DNA from: an uncultured Lachnospiraceae bacterium
GTDB lineage: Bacteria > Bacillota > Clostridia > Lachnospirales > Lachnospiraceae
Assembly (NCBI GenBank): GCA_947177465.1
Contig: CAMWUP010000033.1
Coordinates: 1 to 12,226 of the forward strand
Direction: 5' to 3'
DNA length: 12,226 nucleotides
Numbering within the stretch: the stretch's first letter is position 1; each line of letters starts with the position of its first letter. A program made the position numbers and the translations under genes. The notes below the pieces were generated by a model that worked only from the letters and a program-made list of their open reading frames with translations, did no database searches and was not told the origin of the DNA. Shown one piece after another: positions 1 through 7,154 of this stretch.

Positions 1-2
1 CG

Positions 3-1688
3 GTAGTTTTGCTGTTCCTCATTATAGTTGGGGCTATACTGGAATTGGCAGGAGTCGTCGCAGGAATTATGCCGGTGATAAATGTTGCAAGTACGCCGGA
101 TTCTATTGAAAATACACCATATCTGAAAGTACCTTACGAACTTTTGGGCATGGAAAGCAGAGAAAACTTTTTGGTTTTTTTGTGTGCGTCTCTCATTGTT
201 GTATATCTCTTTAAGAATGTTTATCTCCTGTTTATGAAACATATGCAGAATGTTTTTGTGTATAACAATCAGTACAGATTGTCCCGTGAACTGACAGAAT
301 ATTATGTCAGACAGTCGTATATATATCACGCAAACCGTAATAGAAGTGAGGTGATTCAGAGCATTTCAGGTGACAGTTCAATGTTTTTTCAGGCGCTTAG
401 CGCTGCTCTGCAGATAGTTACGGAAGGGGTAGTCTGTCTGGCGTTGATAGTGGGACTGATGGTGACGGATATTTCATTGACAATAGCAATAGCAGTTATT
501 TTTGTTGTTTTTATGCTGACATTTATGAAAATGACACGGAAGCAGGTTGCCGTTTTTGGAGAAAAGGCCAGAGGATATAATGCAAAAATGACAATGAAGC
601 TGTACCAGCTGTTTGGAGGTATCAAAGATATTAAGGTATTGGAACGGGAGGATTATTTTGAAAACAGTTATTTTCGGGAATATGACGGCAATACAAGATA
701 TCTGAAAAAATATAAATTTGTTGTAATGCTTCCGGCACCGGTTATGGAAAGCGTATTGGTTGGTGGGTTACTGGGTGTGCTCATTGTGAAAATAGTCAAT
801 GGTGCGGACTTACAAGGTCTGGTGCCTACACTTGCGGCGTTTGCAGTTGCGGCTTTCAGGATATTGCCATCCATTAACAGAATGACGCAGGGAATCAATC
901 AGCTGACATACAATAAAATTGCAGTTGAAAAGATATACCCTGCCATCAAGGAGGCGCGGGAAAACGGAGCTGACAAACAGGATATTATACAGGAAAACGG
1001 AGAAGAAAGTTTGCGTTTCGAGCGGGAAATAAAGGTGGAAAATATTACCTTTTCTTATCCTGCAAGGGAAGAAAAGGTGCTGGATAAAGTAAACTTGTCC
1101 ATTCCGAAAAATAAATCGATAGCATTTGTCGGACCTTCCGGAGCCGGAAAAACAACTTTAACGGATGTTATATTGGGCGTGCTGGACCCGCTGGAAGGCA
1201 GAATTTTGTGTGATGATACAGATATTAAGGGCTGTATGAGTGCCTGGCATGCAAAAATCGGCTATATTCCACAGGAGGTTTTTTTGCTGGATGATACCAT
1301 CCGTAATAATATAGCATTTGGTATACCGGAGAGTGAAATTGATGATAATCGTGTGAATGAGGTGTTGCAGGAGGCGCAGCTGCTTGGTTTTGTGGAAAGC
1401 TTAAGTGAGGGGGTCAATACCTCAATAGGGGAGTGCGGAGCACGATTGTCAGGAGGGCAGAAGCAGCGTATTGGTATCGCAAGGGCGCTATATGCCAATC
1501 CGGAGATTCTGGTCATGGACGAGGCAACCTCTGCTTTGGATAATGACACAGAAAGCGCAGTGATGGAAGCTGTGAATCAACTGGCTGGAAAGAAGACCTT
1601 AATTATTATTGCACATCGTTTGTCTACCATTGAAAAATGTGATACCGTATATGAAATAAAGAATGGGAAAGCAAGTTTGCTTCCTTAG
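3..1688 (+). CDS. ABC transporter permease/ATPase, lipid-linked oligosaccharide flippase type (5' partial)
   Basis: This is a half-size ABC exporter with the membrane domain fused to the ATPase, resembling the PglK/MsbA group that flips lipid-linked oligosaccharides. The frame is open to the left edge: GTA and GTT precede the TTG at base 9, and the first residues already sit inside a membrane helix, so the true start lies upstream and roughly 20-30 residues are missing. Counting from base 9, hydrophobic segments lie near residues 1-22, 53-75, 134-152, 155-173, 245-263 and 270-288, the six expected. The ATPase spans about 335-559. It has Walker [10 protein letters not shown] at 375-383, Q-loop YIPQE, signature LSGGQ from 480, Walker B ILVMDE at 500-505 and H-loop His536. 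All catalytic elements are intact. Its place at the head of a glycan locus supports glycolipid export over drug efflux, but the substrate is inferred. It ends 13 bases before the next gene. Confidence 0.9.
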   Translation, partial: VVLLFLIIVGAILELAGVVAGIMPVINVASTPDSIENTPYLKVPYELLGMESRENFLVFLCASLIVVYLFKNVYLLFMKHMQNVFVYNNQYRLSRELTEYYVRQSYIYHANRNRSEVIQSISGDSSMFFQALSAALQIVTEGVVCLALIVGLMVTDISLTIAIAVIFVVFMLTFMKMTRKQVAVFGEKARGYNAKMTMKLYQLFGGIKDIKVLEREDYFENSYFREYDGNTRYLKKYKFVVMLPAPVMESVLVGGLLGVLIVKIVNGADLQGLVPTLAAFAVAAFRILPSINRMTQGINQLTYNKIAVEKIYPAIKEARENGADKQDIIQENGEESLRFEREIKVENITFSYPAREEKVLDKVNLSIPKNKSIAFVGPSGAGKTTLTDVILGVLDPLEGRILCDDTDIKGCMSAWHAKIGYIPQEVFLLDDTIRNNIAFGIPESEIDDNRVNEVLQEAQLLGFVESLSEGVNTSIGECGARLSGGQKQRIGIARALYANPEILVMDEATSALDNDTESAVMEAVNQLAGKKTLIIIAHRLSTIEKCDTVYEIKNGKASLLP

Positions 1689-1693
1689 AGGAG
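1689..1693 (+). promoter_or_regulatory. Ribosome binding site deciding the acyltransferase start
   Basis: AGGAG lies directly after the flippase stop codon and 8 bases before ATG 1702. The frame is open further upstream, to an ATG at 1663 inside the flippase gene, but that ATG has no such site. This favours 1702 as the start. Confidence 0.7.
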
Positions 1694-1701
1694 AGCAAGT
1701 C

Positions 1702-2364
1702 ATGTTTGGGAAAGTGCTGCGGCTTATAAAAGAAAAACAGAAACTTAGCAAATTCAGAAAGCTTTGGAGAGAAAAAAATGCCCATAATGCAACATGGACA
1801 GAGAATGTATTTGACTTGAGTAAGGTTACTGTAGGGAAAAGCACATATGGACCGTTGCGTATTATAAATTACGGAAGCAATAACTGCCCTATACAAATAG
1901 GCGCTTACTGCTCTATTGCAGGTAATGTTAAGTTCTTAAGCGGCGGGGAGCATGACTGGAGAAAGGTCAGCACATATCCTTTTAAAAATAAGATACTGGG
2001 GGAAAAGGGAGATACCGTTAACAAAGGTGATATTGTAGTGGAAGATGATGTATGGATAGGCGAAGATGTACTGATATTGTCGGGAGTGCACATTGGACAG
2101 GGCGCTGTTGTCGCTGCGGGGAGCGTGGTGGCGAAAGACATACCGCCTTATGCCATCGCAGGCGGAACTCCGGCAAGGGTCATAAAATACCGCTGTGGGG
2201 AACAAAGAATACAGGAACTGCTTTGTCTGGACTATACAAAACTGACAGATGAATTGATTAAACAGCATGAAAATGAACTATATAAGGATATCGATACAGC
2301 AGATTTGAGCTGGTTTCCGCGGAAAGCTCTGTTGACAAATTTCAAAGAAACATATAGCATCTAA
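1702..2364 (+). CDS. CatB-like left-handed beta-helix O-/N-acyltransferase
   Basis: This 220-residue cytoplasmic acyltransferase belongs to the hexapeptide-repeat (xenobiotic/CatB) group, which moves an acetyl group from acetyl-CoA to a hydroxyl or amine. The hexapeptide pattern shows around [14 protein letters not shown] and again in [20 protein letters not shown], followed by the family's C-terminal GGTPARVIK. His84, in [14 protein letters not shown], matches the catalytic histidine region of CatB/Vat enzymes. About 45 residues precede the helix. It sits 13 bases after the flippase and 55 before the aminotransferase. In a glycan locus the acceptor is a sugar, either by O-acetylation of the polymer or by N-acetylation of the 3-amino sugar made by the next two genes. 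The sequence resembles CatB-type O-acetyltransferases more than the long QdtC-type N-acetyltransferases as I recall them, so the acceptor stays open. Family assignment is firm; specificity is not. Confidence 0.85.
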   Translation: MFGKVLRLIKEKQKLSKFRKLWREKNAHNATWTENVFDLSKVTVGKSTYGPLRIINYGSNNCPIQIGAYCSIAGNVKFLSGGEHDWRKVSTYPFKNKILGEKGDTVNKGDIVVEDDVWIGEDVLILSGVHIGQGAVVAAGSVVAKDIPPYAIAGGTPARVIKYRCGEQRIQELLCLDYTKLTDELIKQHENELYKDIDTADLSWFPRKALLTNFKETYSI

Positions 2365-2419
2365 ATTAGCCAAAGAAAATGAGCGAATTAGAAAAGATAA
2401 TGTTTCGAAAGGACTATTC

Positions 2420-3511
2420 ATGATTATATCCAATGATTTGGGACGACAATTCCAACTGTATGCAGAAGAGTACGAAAATAAGGCAGTTGAAGTGCTGCGT
2501 TCAGGACAATACATTTTGGGAAATGAAGTGCGGGAGTTTGAAAAGGAGTTTGCCGATTACATTGGCGCGAAGCATTGCGTTGGTCTGGCGAGCGGTCTTG
2601 ATGCGCTTTGGATTAGTTTTCGCCTGCTTGGTATTGGAGAAGGTGATGAGGTAATCGTAAGTGCCAATGCATATATTGCGTGTGTTATGGGCATTACGAT
2701 AAATGGGGCAACACCGGTTTTTGTTGAGCCTGACGAGTATGACAATATAGATGCGGAAAAGATTGAAGCAGCCATCACACCTGATACGAAAGCGATTTTG
2801 GCGGTTCATCTCTATGGACAGGCTTGTGACATGAGCCGGATTATGGAGATTGCGGAAAAGTATGGGCTGAAGGTGATTGAGGATTGTGCGCAGAGCCACG
2901 GAAATCACTGGATGGGACAGACGGTCGGAACGTTTGGAGATGTGGGCTGTTTCAGCTTTTATCCAAGCAAGGGCTGCGGTGCTTTTGGCGACGGCGGCTG
3001 TATTGTGACAGATGATGAGGAACTGGCAAAGAAATTCCGTATATTCCGTAATTACGGGAGCGAAAAGCGTTACCATAACCAGATGGTGGGGAGCAATAGC
3101 CGTTTAGATGAGATGCAGGCAGGGCTTCTCAGGGTGAAGCTGACGCATTTGGACGAATTGACAGAGGAGCGCCGCAGGCTTGCAGAGCGCTACATGGAAG
3201 AGGTTCAAAATCCTGTTATCCGGCTTCCGAAAGTTCGCAAAGAAGCGGATTCAAGCTGGCATCAGTTTGTGGTGCATTGCAGTAGAAGAGATGCACTTTG
3301 GGAATATCTTGCAGCCCGTGAAATTGGTACTTTAATTCATTATCCGATTCCGCCGCATCTTTCGGAAGCATACCAGTATCTTGGCAAGAAGAAGGGAGAT
3401 TATCCGATTGCTGAGAAATTTGCCAATGAAGTGCTGAGTCTGCCTATGTATAACGGTATGACAAAGGAAGAGCAGGATAGGGTGATTTACGCAATCAACC
3501 ACTTTGCGTAA
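2420..3511 (+). CDS. DegT/DnrJ/EryC1/StrS sugar aminotransferase, FdtB/QdtB-like
   Basis: This 363-residue PLP-dependent aminotransferase converts a keto group on a nucleotide-activated deoxysugar to an amine, usually with glutamate as donor. Family landmarks are complete: ASGLDAL near the N-terminus (phosphate binding), VIEDCAQSHG with Asp155 and Gln158 contacting the PLP ring, and FSFYPSK with the Schiff-base Lys184 followed by GCGAFGDGG. A late RNYGS and NSRLDEMQAGLL segment, also typical, follows. ATG 2420 is chosen because MIISNDLGRQF aligns with the usual family N-terminus, and GAAAGG lies just upstream. The neighbouring 3,4-ketoisomerase, 20 bases downstream, makes the C3 keto sugar that FdtB or QdtB aminates, so the product is predicted to be dTDP-3-amino-3,6-dideoxy-galactose or -glucose. 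The choice between these epimers is set by the isomerase. The family is certain; C3 specificity rests on context. Confidence 0.92.
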   Translation: MIISNDLGRQFQLYAEEYENKAVEVLRSGQYILGNEVREFEKEFADYIGAKHCVGLASGLDALWISFRLLGIGEGDEVIVSANAYIACVMGITINGATPVFVEPDEYDNIDAEKIEAAITPDTKAILAVHLYGQACDMSRIMEIAEKYGLKVIEDCAQSHGNHWMGQTVGTFGDVGCFSFYPSKGCGAFGDGGCIVTDDEELAKKFRIFRNYGSEKRYHNQMVGSNSRLDEMQAGLLRVKLTHLDELTEERRRLAERYMEEVQNPVIRLPKVRKEADSSWHQFVVHCSRRDALWEYLAAREIGTLIHYPIPPHLSEAYQYLGKKKGDYPIAEKFANEVLSLPMYNGMTKEEQDRVIYAINHFA

Positions 3512-3531
3512 GAGAAAAAGAGGGAGTTGCC

Positions 3532-3948
3532 ATGACCTTACAGGAACGTTGCCGTATATTACAATTTACTGATTTGGGAGATGAGAGAGGAAAGCTTGTG
3601 GTGATTGAAGGGGGACAGTCGATTCCCTTTGAAATTAAACGGGTTTTTTATATTTATGGTTCAGATGCTTCGGTGGTGAGAGGACAGCACGCAAATATGG
3701 AATCCGAGTTTGTACTGATTAATGTGGCCGGACAGAGTAAGGTCAGGATTACAGACGGACAGGAGGAGTTTATTGTAGAGCTTGACAGACCGATGATGGG
3801 GGTTTATATCCCAAAATTGATTTGGAAGGATATGTATAATTTTTCTTCCGATTCTGTATTGCTTGTGTTGGCGAGCAGCCACTACGATGGAGAAGAGTAT
3901 ATAAGGAATTATGACGACTATATAAGAATTATGGAGGACTACAGATAA
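3532..3948 (+). CDS. dTDP-4-keto-6-deoxyhexose 3,4-ketoisomerase, FdtA/QdtA (WxcM-like cupin)
   Basis: This small 138-residue cupin matches the FdtA/QdtA isomerases in length and layout. These move the keto group of dTDP-4-keto-6-deoxyglucose from C4 to C3 before amination. Visible landmarks are the N-terminal FTDLGDERGKLVVIEGG, IPFEIKRVFYIYG, then VVRGQHANMESEFVLINVAG, the beta-strand GVYIPKLIWKDMYNFS, and the ending VLLVLASSHYDGEEYIRNYDDY. The active-site loop reads R50-G51-Q52-H53-A54-N55, so the first histidine of the HxH pair is present and the second is Asn. GGGAG at 3522-3526 sets the start. The gene sits 20 bases after the aminotransferase, and its stop overlaps the next start as TAATG, implying translational coupling. 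Whether the product is the galacto (Fuc3N) or gluco (Qui3N) sugar cannot be read by eye. Confidence 0.88.
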   Translation: MTLQERCRILQFTDLGDERGKLVVIEGGQSIPFEIKRVFYIYGSDASVVRGQHANMESEFVLINVAGQSKVRITDGQEEFIVELDRPMMGVYIPKLIWKDMYNFSSDSVLLVLASSHYDGEEYIRNYDDYIRIMEDYR

Positions 3949-4871
3949 TGGGATATTTAATTTCTCTATGCATCCCTACAAATGGAGTGCAGGAGTGGAT
4001 TTTTCCGGTTCTGGACAGTATTTTTGCACAAAATGTGGAGAATTCCTTATTTGAAGTCGTTGTTGTGGATAATGGAAACAATGAACAGTTTTTCAGAGAA
4101 ATGACTGAGTACTGTAAAGGGCATGACAATATGCTCTATGAAAAAACAGATGCGCCGTTGTTTTTAAGCGAGATAGAGGTATATAAAAGAGCAAAAGGAG
4201 AGTTTATCAAGTTTATAAACCATCGGACACTGCTAAAGCAGGGGACGCTTATGGAATATATTTCGTTTATCCGAAAATATCAAAGTAGCAGACCGATAGT
4301 TTATTTTGCCAACGGCTCATTGAAATTGGAAAAAGAAATCTGCAAATACGGCAGTTTTGACGAGTATGTAAGAAATCTTTCCATCAGGTCATCATGGTCT
4401 ACAGGGATGGGGTTTTGGAGGGAAGATTTTGAAAAAGTCTTAAAGGATGCAGTCTTTAATGAACTGTTTCCGCACACGAACATACTGTTTGGAGAGAGAA
4501 AAAGGGAAACATATATCATTGACAATAGGCAGCTTTTGGACGAAATGCCGGAAGGGGGGATACCCAAAGGAAAATATGATGTATTTTATGCCTTTGCGGT
4601 AGAGTATCCGGCAATTCTCTGTGATTTGCTGCGTTCAGGGGATATAAGCACGGATACTTTTCTGAGTCTGAAGAAAGCGGCTTTGGAATTTGTGATGGAG
4701 CAGTATTATGCATATGTCCTGCGAAAGAGGAAATGTTCCTATGATTTGTCCACCTTTGAGCAATCGATTCGTGTGTTCTATAGCGAAAGAGAGGCAAATG
4801 CCTGCCTGCATAAATTGATTCTGAAATACGCAAAGAAAAAACTTTGTGGGAAAATTGGAGGCAAGAAGTAG
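3948..4871 (+). CDS. Glycosyltransferase, GT2-like (GT-A fold), atypical metal site
   Basis: This 307-residue protein has a GT-A fold start: ISLCIPTNG for the first strand, then FEVVVVDNGNNEQF as in GT2 nucleotide-binding domains, and a helix carrying EVYKRAKGEFIKFINHRTLL. In ordinary GT2 enzymes the strand after GEF[IV] ends in a DxD-like metal motif; here that place reads Asn91-His92-Arg93. The C-terminal third (about 200-307) is Lys/Arg rich, ends KYAKKKLCGKIGGKK, and may lie at the membrane face, but no clear membrane helix is visible. The start overlaps the ketoisomerase stop by one base. Its position right after the amino-sugar module makes it a candidate for transferring that sugar, which is inference only. 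It ends one base before the pyruvyl transferase-family gene. Confidence 0.78.
   Translation: MGYLISLCIPTNGVQEWIFPVLDSIFAQNVENSLFEVVVVDNGNNEQFFREMTEYCKGHDNMLYEKTDAPLFLSEIEVYKRAKGEFIKFINHRTLLKQGTLMEYISFIRKYQSSRPIVYFANGSLKLEKEICKYGSFDEYVRNLSIRSSWSTGMGFWREDFEKVLKDAVFNELFPHTNILFGERKRETYIIDNRQLLDEMPEGGIPKGKYDVFYAFAVEYPAILCDLLRSGDISTDTFLSLKKAALEFVMEQYYAYVLRKRKCSYDLSTFEQSIRVFYSEREANACLHKLILKYAKKKLCGKIGGKK
4857..4860 (+). promoter_or_regulatory. Weak or distant ribosome binding site for the pyruvyl transferase-family gene
   Basis: GGAG lies 12 bases before ATG 4873, a longer spacing than usual, inside the end of the glycosyltransferase gene. An in-frame GTG at 4846 would add nine residues but has no upstream site. 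ATG 4873 gives the family-typical start MTQIGILTYWG and is preferred. Stop and start are one base apart, so coupled translation may compensate for the spacing. Confidence 0.45.
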
Positions 4872-4872
4872 A

Positions 4873-5976
4873 ATGACGCAGATAGGTATTTTAACATATT
4901 GGGGTGTGCCTAATTATGGGACTTTTCTGCAGGCATATGCAATGCAGAAGGTGATTCAGAAAATGTGTCCTGAGGCGGTGGTAAATCAGATTGCTTATTT
5001 AAATAAGCCGCATTATAATATGTATTATAGCCTTTTTGACGTAAAATATCGTATGTTTATCATCAATCCCAGAACTTATATCAATGGTTTTAAGAAAATA
5101 CACATCAGAAAGCTGAGTCTTCCTTTTCAGAAATATTATGAGTGTATTCCACATACGACGCTCCTGGAGAAAGGGGAAAAACAGTTTGACCTGGTTGTTT
5201 TGGGGAGCGATATCATGTGGGCCTATACAATGGCGCACAACAGGGGTGATGAAAAATTGTTTGGAATCGGGCTTGGGGCGGAGCGAATCATTTCGTATGC
5301 ACCGAGTTGTGGTTCGGCAGGCAGAGAGACAGAGGTTCCTCCTTATGTCGCCGATGGGTTAAAAAATATGGCGGCAGTTTCAGTCAGGGATGAGCAGTCC
5401 GCAGACTTTGTACAGCGAATCACAGGAAGTCGGCCGGAGGTTGTGCTGGACCCAACGTTTTTATGGGATTTTGAAACTGATAAAAATGTAGTGGAGCCTT
5501 CCATAACAGAAGAGTATCTATTGGTCTATGGCAGTTTTTTCTCTGAAGAACTGATAAACGGAGCGGTAAGTTACGCAAAACAAAATGGTCTTAAAATCAT
5601 ATGTTTAGACAGCTTGGGGGATAAATTTAGCTGGTGTGACAGGATAATCCGTATGAAAGAACTGTCGCCTTTTGAATGGGTGGGCTATTTCAAAAAGGCT
5701 TCAATAATTATGACCTGTACGTTTCATGGACTGATGTTTTCGTTCATTTTAAAAAAGCCGATTGTTTTTCATCCGACCCAATTTGTCATGGATAAGGTGA
5801 GTGACCTGATTGAAAAACTGGATATGAAAGAGGTATTAGTTGAAAAACAAACCTTTGAAGAAAAGCGGTGTTTTGACTGGGATTATAGTTTGATAAATCA
5901 AAAGTTTGCTTCGCTAAGGGAGGCTTCACTGCGGTATCTGAAGGAGGCGCTTTTATATGACGAACAAGAAGGATAG
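4873..5976 (+). CDS. Polysaccharide pyruvyl transferase family protein
   Basis: This 367-residue protein belongs to the PF04230-type family, whose characterised members move pyruvate from phosphoenolpyruvate onto a sugar as a ketal; many family members in glycan loci are uncharacterised. Landmarks in order: IGILTYWGVPNYGTFLQAYA at residues 3-22, DLVVLGSDIMW with Gly111-Ser112-Asp113, SYAPSCGSA, the central SVRDEQSADF and PEVVLDPTF, a second Rossmann-like half starting YLLVYGSFF, and TCTFHGLMFSFILKKP with His285-Gly286 in the position of the conserved [RF]HG of GT-B-like pyruvyl transferases. Length is normal. Its last 20 bases overlap the Fe-S gene, an arrangement suggesting the two products act together. 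The pairing of this family with the F420-hydrogenase-beta-like family recurs in Bacteroidetes and Firmicutes glycan loci, from memory. Pyruvylation of the glycan is the default guess and is not proven. Confidence 0.87.
   Translation: MTQIGILTYWGVPNYGTFLQAYAMQKVIQKMCPEAVVNQIAYLNKPHYNMYYSLFDVKYRMFIINPRTYINGFKKIHIRKLSLPFQKYYECIPHTTLLEKGEKQFDLVVLGSDIMWAYTMAHNRGDEKLFGIGLGAERIISYAPSCGSAGRETEVPPYVADGLKNMAAVSVRDEQSADFVQRITGSRPEVVLDPTFLWDFETDKNVVEPSITEEYLLVYGSFFSEELINGAVSYAKQNGLKIICLDSLGDKFSWCDRIIRMKELSPFEWVGYFKKASIIMTCTFHGLMFSFILKKPIVFHPTQFVMDKVSDLIEKLDMKEVLVEKQTFEEKRCFDWDYSLINQKFASLREASLRYLKEALLYDEQEG
5941..5947 (+). promoter_or_regulatory. Strong ribosome binding site for the Fe-S gene
   Basis: AAGGAGG, a near-perfect anti-Shine-Dalgarno match, lies 9 bases before ATG 5957 and inside the upstream gene. 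It fixes the start, and so the 20-base overlap between the two reading frames, and implies independent strong initiation as well as coupling. Confidence 0.85.
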
Positions 5977-7150
5977 AGTATATAAGGATAAGGCGTCCTG
6001 CTCAGGATGTTCTGCCTGCTATTTGATATGTCCAACAAAAGCAATTACCATGCACACAGATGAGCGAGGTTTTTCGTTTCCGGAAATCGACGAGAAAAAG
6101 TGCATAAGCTGTAATCTGTGTGAAAAGGTATGCCCATGGAAAAAGGAATATCCATGGAAAAAGGAATATTCGGACAATGCATCCGATATGCTGAAGTGTT
6201 ATGCCGCAAAGCACATGGATAAAGAAATCATTGCCAGCAGCAGATCGGGCGGGGTGTTTACCGCATTGTCGGATGTTGTACTTGACAGCGGCGGATGTGT
6301 ATATGGGGCAGCAATGGACGCAGATTTTGTTACCAGACATCACAGGGCCGTCAGTAAATCGGAGAGGGAAACGTTTAAAAAATCGAAATACGTACAGAGT
6401 GAAATAGGCAATTCCCTTGAAAAGGTAAAAGTGGATTTAGAGGATGGGAAATATGTTCTTTTTTCCGGCACTGCCTGCCAGTGCGGCGGCTTAAAAGCAT
6501 ATCTTTCCAAAGCCGGAGTGAATATGGACAAGCTGATACTGCTTGACCTTGTCTGCGCAGGAGTGCCCTCTCCCAAGGTATTTGCCGATTATCTAAATTG
6601 GCTGCAGAAGAAATCGAAAAAGAAAATAGAGAGGTTTGAATTTCGTGATAAGGACAAGTATGCGTGGGGAGAGGGAGTAGAAAAAGTCAGGTACAGCAAT
6701 GGGAAAGTGAGATATCAGGACTATTTTACCGGCAGCTTATTTTTTGAGGCGTGGGTGCGGCGAGAGTGCTGCTTTCACTGCCCATGGGCAAGAGTTGAAC
6801 GCGAGACAGATGTTACACTGGGCGATTTCTGGGGAGTCGATAAAATATGTCGGGAACTTTATGATGATAAAGGCTGTAATTTGGTTTTGGTTCACACACC
6901 AAAAGGAGAAGCTTTGTTTCAAAGCGCAAAGAAGGACCTTTTGGCAAAGGAAGTTTCGAGGGAACAGGTTGCACATTCACAAAAGCATTTATATCAGCCT
7001 ACAGAAAAACCGAAAGATTATGATGCATTTTGGGAGGACTACGGAAAGTTTCCTTTTAGCAAGGTCATGAAAAAATATGCAACTAATACAGTTGCAGATT
7101 CATTTTTAAAAAAAGCAATCAGGAAAGGAATTCGTTTTATCACAAGGTGA
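5957..7150 (+). CDS. 4Fe-4S / coenzyme F420 hydrogenase beta-subunit-like oxidoreductase
   Basis: This 397-residue cytoplasmic protein joins an N-terminal two-cluster ferredoxin domain to FrhB/FdhB-like domains. The first cluster motif has Cys15, 18, 21 and 25 followed by Pro; the second has Cys49, 52, 55 and 59 followed by Pro. The body contains RSGGVFTAL, the SGTACQCGGLKAYL segment with Cys174 where family members have a conserved G-T-x-C-Q, and a late CCFHCPW (Cys271/272 and 275) followed by DVTLGDFWG (Asp290), all typical of this family in glycan loci. Characterised relatives bind FAD and reduce F420, but no F420 gene is nearby and Clostridia are not expected to make F420. A redox step on a sugar or glycolipid is more likely, and the reaction is unknown. 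An exact 18-base tandem duplication follows the second cluster. The next gene begins 4 bases after the stop. Confidence 0.87.
   Translation: MTNKKDRVYKDKASCSGCSACYLICPTKAITMHTDERGFSFPEIDEKKCISCNLCEKVCPWKKEYPWKKEYSDNASDMLKCYAAKHMDKEIIASSRSGGVFTALSDVVLDSGGCVYGAAMDADFVTRHHRAVSKSERETFKKSKYVQSEIGNSLEKVKVDLEDGKYVLFSGTACQCGGLKAYLSKAGVNMDKLILLDLVCAGVPSPKVFADYLNWLQKKSKKKIERFEFRDKDKYAWGEGVEKVRYSNGKVRYQDYFTGSLFFEAWVRRECCFHCPWARVERETDVTLGDFWGVDKICRELYDDKGCNLVLVHTPKGEALFQSAKKDLLAKEVSREQVAHSQKHLYQPTEKPKDYDAFWEDYGKFPFSKVMKKYATNTVADSFLKKAIRKGIRFITR
6134..6169 (+). repeat. Exact 18-base in-frame tandem duplication
   Basis: The unit CCATGGAAAAAGGAATAT occurs twice back to back (6134-6151 and 6152-6169). It encodes PWKKEY twice, directly after Cys59 of the second iron-sulfur motif. 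The copies are identical, which suggests recent slippage or duplication. The frame is kept, and the insertion falls in the linker between the ferredoxin domain and the FrhB-like domain. Confidence 0.97.
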
Positions 7151-7154
7151 CAGT

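Noticed and set aside
1663..1701. Extended start of the acyltransferase at ATG 1663, overlapping the flippase
   Set aside because: No ribosome binding site lies before it, while AGGAG stands eight bases before ATG 1702. The extra 13 residues do not resemble the family N-terminus.
2501..3076. Long antisense open frame (191 codons) opposite the aminotransferase
   Set aside because: It mirrors a strongly conserved real gene on the other strand, has no family-like features or plausible start context, and arises from codon bias.
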